The notes under the pieces were generated by a model that searched no databases, had not been told where the DNA came from, and saw nothing but the letters and a program-made list of their open reading frames with translations. Positions 55,401 to 61,576 of a DNA stretch of 64,000 nucleotides are shown piece after piece. The stretch comes from Mycobacterium sp. URHD0025. Its GTDB lineage: Bacteria > Actinomycetota > Actinomycetes > Mycobacteriales > Mycobacteriaceae. Position 1 is the stretch's first letter. Each line of letters opens with the position of its first letter. The translations under genes and the position numbers were made by a program. The stretch lies in assembly GCF_000426065.1 (NCBI RefSeq), contig NZ_AUEQ01000017.1, positions 1 to 64,000 of the forward strand. The letters run 5' to 3'.

Positions 55401-57198
55401 CAAGCGCCTGGTCGGTTACATCACCGGCAACGCCGATCCGACTCAGTTGCGCAAGGAACTCGGCGAACGGCTCCCGGCCTACATGGTGCCCGCCGCGATC
55501 GTGGTGCTGGACGTACTGCCGCTGACGGTCAACGGCAAGCTCGATCGCCGTGCGCTGCCGGCTCCCGAGTACCGGGACGCCGCCCGGTACCGCGCCCCGG
55601 CCACCCCGACCGAGCACACGCTCGCCGGCATCTACGCCCAGGTGCTCGGGTTGGACCGCGTCGGCATCGACGATTCGTTCTTCGATCTCGGCGGCGATTC
55701 GATCTCTGCGATGCGGGCGATCGCGGCGGTCAACACGGCGTTCGAAGCCGAGCTCCCGGTGCGCACGCTCTTCGAGAAGCCGTCGGTGGCAGGGTTGAGC
55801 CTCCAATTGACCAGCGAGGCTGGATCGGATGTGGCGGCCGCACCCACCGGGGTGAGCTTCACGTCGGTGCACGGAACCGTCGTCGGTGAGGTGTACGCGC
55901 GGGACCTGACCCTCGACAAGTTCATCGACGGAGCCACGTTGCGCACCGCGCGGGCCCTGCCGCGACCGAATGGGCAGGTGCAGACGGTCCTGCTGACCGG
56001 GGCCACGGGATTTCTCGGCCGATACCTGTTGCTGGACTGGCTCAAACGGCTGCGCCGGGTCGACGACTCGGTGATCTGCCTGGTGCGGGCCGACTCCGAC
56101 GACGACGCGCGCCGGCGGCTGGAAGCCACCTTCGACACCGACCCGGTGCTGCTCCGGCACTTCCGGGAACTCGCGGACGGACGGCTCGAGGTCATCGCAG
56201 GCGACAAGGGCGAACCCAATCTCGGACTGGTCGACGAGCGCTGGCGGCAGCTGGCCGAGCGTGTCGACCTGATCGTCGACTCCGCGGCGTTCGTCAACAG
56301 CGTGCTGCCCTACCGAGAGTTGTTCGGACCCAACGTCGTCGGTACCGCCGAGTTGATCCGCTTCGCGTTGACCACGAAGCTCAAGCCCTACAACTTCGTG
56401 TCTACCTCCGATGTGGGCCGCCAGATCGAGCCGTCGAAGTTCACCGAGGACGCCGACATCCGGTTTGCCAGCCCGCTCCGCACCGTCGATGCGGGCTACG
56501 CCAACGGGTACGGCAACAGCAAATGGGCCGGTGAGGTCCTGCTACGTGAGGCGCACGATCTCTGCCACTTGCCGATCGCGGTCTTCCGCTCCGGCATGAT
56601 CATGGCCGACCCGACCTATGCGGGACAGTTGAACCTCACCGACACGGTCAGCCGCATGGTGCTGAGCATCGTGGCCACCGGCGTTGCGCCCGCGTCGTTC
56701 TACCGGCTGGGCGACGACGGCCAACGGCAACGTGCGCACTTCGACGGGCTGCCCGTCAACTTCGTCGCGGAGTCCATCGCCACGTTGGGCTGGGAGGTGG
56801 CCCGGTCGGCCTCAGCGGGTTTCGAGACCTACCACGTGATGAACCCGCACGACGACGGTATCGGCATCGACACCTACATCGACTGGCTGATCGAGGCCGG
56901 CTACCCGATCGAACGTGTCGACGACTTCGGAGAATGGTTGCAGCGGTTCGAAACCGGCCTGAAGGCCCTGCCGGAACGGCAGCGGCAGAACTCGGTCCTG
57001 CAGATGCTGACCCTGCTGCGACAGCAAGGTGGCGAGCTCCGGGCACCCGAGCCGACGCAGGGCTCCTACGCGCCTGCCGACCGGTTCCGCGCCGCGGTTC
57101 GCCGAGCGAAAGTCGGTGCCGCGAACGATATTCCACGAGTCGCGCCGGAGGTCATCCTGAAGTATGTGGCCGACCTGCAGTCGCTCGGGATGCTCTAG
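49459..57198 (+). CDS. mps2: GPL peptide synthetase Mps2 (A-T-E-C-A-T-reductase)
   Basis: A 2579-aa NRPS translationally coupled to mps1. A3 (~35-530) has specificity residues D-V-W-C-V-A-A-V-Y-K; T3 carries Ser573; E3 is at ~622-1080. C4 (~1094-1534) is followed by A4 (~1545-2035), code D-V-W-Y-V-A-A-I-Y-K, and T4 with Ser2081. The C-terminal reductase (~2150-2579) has the NADPH loop TGATGFLG (from 2180) and the Tyr-x3-Lys catalytic pair YGNSK (2351-2355). It replaces a thioesterase and releases the peptide as an alcohol. With Mps1 the product is D-Phe-D-alloThr-D-Ala-L-alaninol, the invariant GPL core. That both Ala-type modules use Ala follows from GPL chemistry. Confidence 0.95.
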   Translation: MSIDSSRTLLSFDLLDEGEHDRLDDWGNRSVLSRPASDPVTIPVLFAAHVVRAPESVALVCGDRSWSYRELDEESNRLAHLLVDHGARPGETVALLIHRSAEAIVSILAVLKTGAAYLPIDPAHPDDRIGFMLSDAAPVVAVSSADLRGRLDGGEVPVVGLDDPAVEKQPCGALPGPQPDDLAYMTYTSGTTGVPKAVAVTHRNVTQLVEHLHADLPSEPGQAWSQWHSLVFDVSVWEIWGALLHGGRLVVVPEAAAGSPDELHNLLLTEKVSVLCLTPSAAGMLSPEGLESTTLVVAGEACPSELVDRWAPGRVMINAYGPTEATVYAAMSAPLTKSQSAGAVVPIGSPVPGAALFVLDQWLRPAPEGVVGELYVAGAGVAVGYARRPGLTASRFVACPFGGDDAPGQVMYRTGDLVKWGEDGQLHYLGRADEQVKIRGYRIELGEVQAALAGLDGVTQAVVTAREDRPGDKRLVGYVTGTADPGQMRSALAKRLPAYMVPAAVVVIDAFPLTVNGKLDKRALPAPEYRSAGAGYRAPSNPVEEILADIYAQVLGVDRVGVDDSFLDLGGDSILSMQVVARARAAGVRCRPRDIFVEQTVAGVAQVSVFSDPEHAVVDEGIGPVSATPIMRWLRDVQGPVDQFNQTVVLRAPDGVTEDDVVVMVQELLDRHPTLRMLAETDADGEWSLSVPDKGVVDARDRTSTVEELSDEALVAALTQLDPAGGSVLRALWVPGTSQLVLMIHHLAVDGVSWRILLEDLNIAWAQRHSGQPVQLPHGGTSFARWSHLLTEHAGDANVVRHAEAWRKVLEVPAALPPVRPEVDTYANAGQLSVELDVETTRALLGPVPAAFHAGVQDILLIAFGLAWTEYLGTGSLPIGFDVEGHGRSEDLGGADLDSDIDLSRTVGWFTTKYPVALATPELPWARVVSGDAELGSIIKEAKEQLRALPDDLTYGMLRYLNADVELDGADPTIGFNYLGRVAAGMADLGEDLWRIDQDALSTTGVVSEVPMPLMHTVELNAGTMDTDAGPCLQAAWTWAPSVVGQDQVDRLSRLWFEALRGICAHVNSGGGGLTPSDVLPAKLSQRQIDELAREYTVADVLPLTPVQQGLLFHSTFARGRGHHDDVYAVQLDITVTGIVDQHRLRDAVHTVVARHPNLAARFCGQFGEPVQVIPADPVMAWRYLDLRGDDRTADEEVRELCDTERAAVCDLSERPTFRAALIRTAGNEHRFVLTFHHIVIDGWSLPILLREVFASYFGQRLPAPASYRNFVSWLVGQDRDAAREAWRNVLEGFETPTLVAPPAEPGPRGIETYRVSAETTRALGELARSQRTTVATVLQAGWAQLLMWLTGQHDVAFGTAVSGRPTDLAGADQMVGLLINTVPVRARTTATTTVAELLEQLQRAHNDTLEHEHLALTDIHHLAGHEQLFDTLFLYESYPIDTSAFMGVQELAVTEFNNREYNHYPLSVMALPGHELGLRLEFDSDVFDVEQIEALVERFQRLLVDMTADPTRRLSAMDVLESSEHDRLDVWSHREILGQPVTAPVSIPEMFSRQVDRDPGAPALTFDDRSLSYDELDEEARRLANLLALMGAGPGETVALLAPRSDLAIVAILAVLKTGAAYLPIDPAVPATRLEFMLSDAAPIIAITTAELRSRLESADVQIVEIDDPAVESAGLIYPTADLLPPSADDIAYLIYTSGTTGTPKGVAVTHGNVTQVLERLHPDLPAGPGQVWSQWHSLVFDVSVWEIWGALLHGSKLVIVPEAVAGSPDDLHDLLVAEGVSVLYQTPSAVGMLSPEGLENTTLVVAGEACPSEVVERWAPGRVMINAYGPTEATIYGAMSAPLAAGAAGGGVPIGSAVPSGATFVLDEWLRPVSAGVVGELYLAGRGVAVGYLNRSGLTASRFVACPFGGDDAPGQVMYRTGDLVKWDENGQLHYLGRADEQVKIRGYRIELGEIQAALAELDGVNQAAVVAREDRPGDKRLVGYITGNADPTQLRKELGERLPAYMVPAAIVVLDVLPLTVNGKLDRRALPAPEYRDAARYRAPATPTEHTLAGIYAQVLGLDRVGIDDSFFDLGGDSISAMRAIAAVNTAFEAELPVRTLFEKPSVAGLSLQLTSEAGSDVAAAPTGVSFTSVHGTVVGEVYARDLTLDKFIDGATLRTARALPRPNGQVQTVLLTGATGFLGRYLLLDWLKRLRRVDDSVICLVRADSDDDARRRLEATFDTDPVLLRHFRELADGRLEVIAGDKGEPNLGLVDERWRQLAERVDLIVDSAAFVNSVLPYRELFGPNVVGTAELIRFALTTKLKPYNFVSTSDVGRQIEPSKFTEDADIRFASPLRTVDAGYANGYGNSKWAGEVLLREAHDLCHLPIAVFRSGMIMADPTYAGQLNLTDTVSRMVLSIVATGVAPASFYRLGDDGQRQRAHFDGLPVNFVAESIATLGWEVARSASAGFETYHVMNPHDDGIGIDTYIDWLIEAGYPIERVDDFGEWLQRFETGLKALPERQRQNSVLQMLTLLRQQGGELRAPEPTQGSYAPADRFRAAVRRAKVGAANDIPRVAPEVILKYVADLQSLGML

Positions 57199-57207
57199 GG
57201 CAGCGCT

Positions 57208-58011
57208 GTGTGGGGCGATATCTTCGGGATGGCACTATTGGTGTCACTCAATCCGGTGCTTCTCGGCTTCATCCTGCTGGTGATCTCCCGGCCTCGGCCG
57301 ATACAGAATCTCATCGCGTTCTGGGCCGGAAGCCTGATCATCAACATCCCGATGTTCGTGATCTCGACGTTGGTACTGGCCTCGGTGCCGTCGTTCAGTT
57401 CGGTGGCACAGGATCTGGTGACCCCGGAACCCGGTTCGACCGTCAAGCCATTCCAACTCGTCTCGGGTCTGGTCTGTGTGGCGATCGCGGGGCTGCTCGC
57501 GGTGCGGGTGAGGATGCGCAAGCGAGTGAATCAGGGCGCGCCCGTGAACGCCGGCGGTGAGTCACCGGTGCTGGTCATGGAACCGGATCAGCCGGCCGCC
57601 CCGGCAGCGCCGGCGGGGCGCATCCGCAGCATGATGTCGAATCTGGCTACCACGGTTCGGCGGCTCATGGAGCGTGCGCACGATGCCTGGGAGGGTGGCG
57701 CGTTGTGGGTCGCGCTGGTGTTCGGCCTCTGCTACATCGCGCCGCCGCCACTGGTGTTGATGGTGGCCACCATGGTCGTCGGTTCGGGTGCGCCGATCGG
57801 GGCGCAGGTGGTGATCAGCATCGCGTTCGTATTCGGAATGCTGGCGGTCTTCGAGCTCGCGCTGCTCAGCTACGCCGTCGCCCCGGCGAGGACCCAGGCC
57901 GTGCTGCAGCCCCTGCACGAGTGGACTCGCCACCACCGGCAGCTGGTGCTGCTGGTCCTCTTCCTGGTGATCGGGCTCTGGCAGGTGGTCACCGGCGCCG
58001 GCGTCATCTGA
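57208..58011 (+). CDS. gap: GPL addressing protein Gap (Sap/Gap membrane family)
   Basis: A 267-aa polytopic membrane protein from GTG 57208, 9 bp after mps2. Hydrophobic segments include FGMALLVSLNPVLLGFILLV, NLIAFWAGSLIINIPMFVIS, LVSGLVCVAIAGLLAVRV and, after a charged cytoplasmic loop (~95-160), WVALVFGLCYIAPPPLVLMV, QVVISIAFVFGMLAVFELAL and LVLLVLFLVIGLWQVVTGAG. The size and topology fit the Gap/Sap family, needed for GPL transport to the surface in M. smegmatis. It ends the NRPS operon and its last 8 bp overlap the convergent dioxygenase gene. Confidence 0.9.
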   Translation: MWGDIFGMALLVSLNPVLLGFILLVISRPRPIQNLIAFWAGSLIINIPMFVISTLVLASVPSFSSVAQDLVTPEPGSTVKPFQLVSGLVCVAIAGLLAVRVRMRKRVNQGAPVNAGGESPVLVMEPDQPAAPAAPAGRIRSMMSNLATTVRRLMERAHDAWEGGALWVALVFGLCYIAPPPLVLMVATMVVGSGAPIGAQVVISIAFVFGMLAVFELALLSYAVAPARTQAVLQPLHEWTRHHRQLVLLVLFLVIGLWQVVTGAGVI

Positions 58012-58798
58012 GCAGGTAGGAGGCCATCGACAGCGACCCGTAGGTGTAGCCGCTGACAATGGCGTCGACCGAGCGGGTGGAATCGGCTGCGGCACCGGCA
58101 AGCCCGGCGAAGTACAGCATCGGGATGAAATGGTCCGGGGTGGGAACCGCGGCCGCGTAATCGGTGTGCGCCTCGAGGGTGAGGACGTCGGCGGGGGAGT
58201 GGACGAGTTGTTCGCGGGCGGCGTCGTCGAAGCGTTCGGCCCAGGCGAAGCCATCCTCGGGCTTCGTGGGATCCATCCCTGCGAGGTTGTGCACGATGTT
58301 GCCGCTGCCCACCACCAGCACGCCGCGCTCGCGCAACGGCGCCAGTTTCGCCCCGAGTCCCAGGTGGTACCCGGCCGGTTCGTTGGCGTTGATCGCCAGT
58401 TGCACAACGGGTATGGACGCGTCGGGAAAGGCGTGCAGCAGCACCGACCAGGTGCCGTGGTCGATACCCCAGCTGTCCACGTCGGCGCCCACCCAGGTCG
58501 GGTGCACCACGTCGCCGACCTCCTCGGCCAGCTCCGGCAACCCCGGCGCCGGGTACCGGACGTCGAACAGCTCTCGCGGGAACCCGTAGAAGTCGTGAAT
58601 GGTGCGCGGGCGCGGCATCGCCGTGACCGCGGTGGCGTTGATGTACCAGTGCGCACTGATCACCAGGATCGCCCGCGGCCGGGGAACGGCCTGCCCGAAA
58701 TCGCGCCAGGCCGCGGTGAAACGGTTGGACTCGAGCGCGTTCATCGGGCTGCCGTGGCCGATGAACGCCGCGGGCATCAGTGTCGGTGCCGGATCCAT
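58004..58798 (-). CDS. DODA-type extradiol ring-cleavage dioxygenase (YgiD family)
   Basis: A 264-aa member of the class III extradiol dioxygenase / 4,5-DOPA dioxygenase family, from ATG 58798. Metal-ligand motifs are AAFIGHGSPMNAL, VISAHWYINATAVTAM, SWGIDHGTWSVLLHAFPDAS and GSGNIVHNLAGMD, with a C-terminal HFIPMLYFAGLAG. The substrate in bacteria is usually not known. It starts 9 bp after the nitroreductase stop on the same strand, so the two form a small operon, possibly a housekeeping redox/aromatic pair unrelated to GPL. It converges on gap. Confidence 0.9.
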   Translation of the reverse strand: MDPAPTLMPAAFIGHGSPMNALESNRFTAAWRDFGQAVPRPRAILVISAHWYINATAVTAMPRPRTIHDFYGFPRELFDVRYPAPGLPELAEEVGDVVHPTWVGADVDSWGIDHGTWSVLLHAFPDASIPVVQLAINANEPAGYHLGLGAKLAPLRERGVLVVGSGNIVHNLAGMDPTKPEDGFAWAERFDDAAREQLVHSPADVLTLEAHTDYAAAVPTPDHFIPMLYFAGLAGAAADSTRSVDAIVSGYTYGSLSMASYLLR

Positions 58799-58807
58799 GA
58801 ATCGAGC

Positions 58808-59452
58808 CTAGGACGCCGGGTTGTCCCAATGGTCGACGCAGACCAGTTCGCTCACCGGGCGGCGGCGTACCGGACCGTGCGATCCGCGTGGCCAGCCCAC
58901 CACCACGTGGCCTGCCAACATCCAGTCCTCGGGCACGCCAACGGCCGCACGCAGCAGCTGTTCGCCGCCATAGGAGGCCCAGCTGGTCAGGCACGCACCC
59001 AGCCCCTGGGCCCTGGCGGCCAGCAGGAAGTTCTGCATGGCCGGAAAGATCGAGCCCCCGAGCAAGAGTTCCGAGGCGGTGGGGAAGCGCTGCTGGGTGA
59101 ACAGCACCGAGGTGAATTCGCCTGCCCGATCGTGCAATTCATAGGTGGCGCGGTTGGTCCTGGCTCGTCGGCTGGTGTCGTCCGCGGCGGGCCGGGTCAT
59201 GCCGTAGACGGGCTCGATGACGGCGAGTGCCTGTGCGGCCGCCTTGGCCACCACCGCGCGTTGCTCGGCCGAGCGGAGTACCACGAACCGCCAGGCCTGC
59301 GCGTTCGCTCCCGATGGCGCCCACGCTGCGGCCTGTAGGCACCGGGTCAGCGTCGCGTCGTCGACCGGTTCATCGGTGAACCGCCGGATGGTCCGCGATG
59401 TCGACATCACTTCCCATACGTCATCGCTGGCCGACGACCTGACAGAAGGCAT
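58808..59452 (-). CDS. Nitroreductase-family FMN oxidoreductase
   Basis: A 214-aa flavoprotein from ATG 59452 (MPSVRSSASDDVWEVMSTSR); the frame stays open much further upstream but that part lies antisense to the fibronectin-III gene. FMN-phosphate-binding residues lie in MSTSRTIRRFTDEPVD. Further family features are AAWAPSGANAQAWRFVVLRS, a central helix around FPAMQNFLLAARAQGLGACL and the glycine-rich GHVVVGWPRGSHGP. The natural substrate cannot be told. It is upstream of, and probably co-transcribed with, the DODA-type dioxygenase, and divergent from the next gene by ~93 bp. Confidence 0.88.
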   Translation of the reverse strand: MPSVRSSASDDVWEVMSTSRTIRRFTDEPVDDATLTRCLQAAAWAPSGANAQAWRFVVLRSAEQRAVVAKAAAQALAVIEPVYGMTRPAADDTSRRARTNRATYELHDRAGEFTSVLFTQQRFPTASELLLGGSIFPAMQNFLLAARAQGLGACLTSWASYGGEQLLRAAVGVPEDWMLAGHVVVGWPRGSHGPVRRRPVSELVCVDHWDNPAS

Positions 59453-59545
59453 ATGCCGAACATATGTGATGGCGTACCAGCCCCGCGTCTGCCCGGCCCA
59501 CCATGTGGCGGTGACCAAGCTGCTGCTGCGGTAGCGTTTCTGGGT

Positions 59546-61576
59546 GTGCAGGCCAGTGTCGGTCTGGCACCTCAGGAGTTCGCGCTGTTCGAGCTGCCGG
59601 AGCACGTGACGCGCAGCGATCACGTCCGGCGGGGATTTGGTGTTCTGATGCCCGATCTGTATCCCGTCGACGATCCCGACGACGCGGATCCCCGGTTGGC
59701 GCCGCTGCTGGCCTGGCGTCAGCAGCTGGTCGACTCCGGCGCTGTCGCGGCCCGCAGTTTCAAAGAGGCGCACCTGCGTCTCGTGCTCCGGTCGGGGCGC
59801 ACCGAGGTCGATCAGATCCGCGAGATGCTGCCGGGGTCGGTCGCCGAACATGCCGAAGCGATGGCCCGGGTGCTGGCCGAGCTCGAAACCGGGGCGCCGG
59901 TCAGCCCGCCGGAGCCTGCGGTACCCGCAGCCGGTGACGTGCACGCCATCGCGTTCCGCCACGGCGCGTCGCGTCCCGGCGTCGTGGATCTCAGTTGGCC
60001 CGACTATGAGGCCAACGGGGGAGTGGTGCTGTACCGCGTGGTCAGCGCCGACGACCGCGCTCCCAAGTCTCCGGAGAACGCCGACCTCGTCGCCGCCACG
60101 CCGTTGTCGGCCGCGAGTGACGACCGGCCGTTGACCGGTCCGGTGCGCTACTACCAGGTTTGGGTCATCACCGGGACGTCGCGCGCAGACGCACTGAGCA
60201 CCCGGCCGGTCCTGTATGCCAGTGGAGTGTTGGTCACCCCGATCAGCGACATGTCGATTCGGGAGGACAACGGCCTGGTCATCGGGAAGTGGACGGCACC
60301 GCCGGCGTCGAGTTCGGTGCACGTGTACCGAATCCCGGTCGAGGGGGCCAACCCGGCCGGAGCCGATGAGTCGCGCTACCGGATCCTGGCCGACGCGGAG
60401 CACAAGACCGGATTCGTCGACTCCAATGCGGCCCGGGGTATGCGTTACCGCTACCGGGTGCGTTGCGCCGTCGAGGTCGACGGAGTCGAGCGGCTTTCGG
60501 AGCCCTCCGACGCCGACATCGAGGTGTCGGCGGTGCTCGCCGCGGTCACCGACATCGCCGTGGACACCGGTTTCGACGGCGAGACCTTCGACGTGTCGTG
60601 GGCCGCTCCCGGAGCAGAGGTGGCGGTCTATCTCAGCCGGACCGCGCCGAGTGCCGGTGGCGTCTCCACCGAACTTCCCGAGAACGCGCTCGAGCAGGTC
60701 GGCCTGACACCGGAACTGCGTCTGCGGCAACCGGTGACGCATCGGGCGCAACCCGACGGTGGCCACCGCACGTTGATGGCGGGGGTGGCGTGGCCGCAGG
60801 GCTGGAGCCGGGCGTATGTCACGCCGGTGACGATCCTCGCCGGGCAGGCTGTGCTGGGCCGCACCGTGTCGGCGGTGCGTACCGGCACCATCCGCGATAT
60901 CGAACTCGTCGAGTACTGCAACAAGCAGGTGCTGACGTTCGAATGGCCCGACGGCGCGGCCGGTGTGGTCGTGACGTTGGCGGCCAAGGGCCATGACCCC
61001 CGGGCGGGCCTGACCGGCAGGTCCTTCGAGATCTCGCTCGAGGACTACGAGAAGTACGGCGGCATGCACCTGACGGGCGCGCTTCCGGTGGACGGTTGCT
61101 CATTGCATCTGGCGCCCGTGGCCTTTTCCGGCGGCCGACGCGTGACCGGTCCGGTGGCCGGCATCGAGTATCCGGGCATGCTGCGGCTGCAGTACGCGGT
61201 GCGAATCGGCCGCGACCCCAACGGTTACCCCACCACGGCCACCGTCGCGGTGCGTTCGGAACACGACGTGCCGGGGTCGCCGTCATTCGTGCTGGTCAAC
61301 AACCCCCAGCGGATGCCGTTGAGTGTGCACGACGGTCAGCCGGTCGATGTGGCGCCACTGGATGCGCAGGGACAGTTGGCGGACCAGCCGTCCAAGCAGT
61401 TGCGCTGGACGGCGCTGACGGCGTCGGGAAGCGGTGAGCTGTGGGCCGCCAACGTCAACGGTCTGCACGGCTGGATCCGGCTGTTCGTCAACATTCCCGA
61501 CCCGGCCCAGCTGCGAACCGTCGCCCTGCTGGACCCGCCGGTCCAGACTCTGCAGCTCACCGCGACGGTGTCATGA
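59546..61576 (+). CDS. Fibronectin type III repeat protein, partner of the GAP1-like gene
   Basis: A 676-aa protein from GTG 59546 (VQASVGLAPQEFALFELPEH); an ATG at 59453 would add 31 residues abutting the divergent nitroreductase start. There is no signal peptide or membrane helix. An N-terminal helical region (~100 aa) is followed by about four fibronectin-III-like beta domains, seen as repeats of D-x-(S/K/T)W patterns (VVDLSWPDYEANGGVVLYRV, LVIGKWTAPPASSSVHVYRI, DVSWAAPGAEVAVYLS, LTFEWPDGAAGVVVTLAA). It overlaps the next gene by ATGA (61573-61576), so the two are made together. A role as a cytoplasmic scaffold in a GTPase-associated conflict system is inferred from the neighbour. Confidence 0.75.
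   Translation: MQASVGLAPQEFALFELPEHVTRSDHVRRGFGVLMPDLYPVDDPDDADPRLAPLLAWRQQLVDSGAVAARSFKEAHLRLVLRSGRTEVDQIREMLPGSVAEHAEAMARVLAELETGAPVSPPEPAVPAAGDVHAIAFRHGASRPGVVDLSWPDYEANGGVVLYRVVSADDRAPKSPENADLVAATPLSAASDDRPLTGPVRYYQVWVITGTSRADALSTRPVLYASGVLVTPISDMSIREDNGLVIGKWTAPPASSSVHVYRIPVEGANPAGADESRYRILADAEHKTGFVDSNAARGMRYRYRVRCAVEVDGVERLSEPSDADIEVSAVLAAVTDIAVDTGFDGETFDVSWAAPGAEVAVYLSRTAPSAGGVSTELPENALEQVGLTPELRLRQPVTHRAQPDGGHRTLMAGVAWPQGWSRAYVTPVTILAGQAVLGRTVSAVRTGTIRDIELVEYCNKQVLTFEWPDGAAGVVVTLAAKGHDPRAGLTGRSFEISLEDYEKYGGMHLTGALPVDGCSLHLAPVAFSGGRRVTGPVAGIEYPGMLRLQYAVRIGRDPNGYPTTATVAVRSEHDVPGSPSFVLVNNPQRMPLSVHDGQPVDVAPLDAQGQLADQPSKQLRWTALTASGSGELWAANVNGLHGWIRLFVNIPDPAQLRTVALLDPPVQTLQLTATVS

Noticed and set aside
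18974..58011. Prophage, insertion sequence or CRISPR in the accessory region
   Set aside because: No transposase, integrase or phage protein and no regularly spaced short repeats were seen.
58004..59452. Dioxygenase and nitroreductase as part of GPL synthesis
   Set aside because: They are on the opposite strand, form their own operon and have no known step in GPL synthesis.
59453..61069. Long upstream extension of the nitroreductase frame (up to 753 codons)
   Set aside because: The extension is antisense to the fibronectin-III gene; the family N-terminus begins at 59452.
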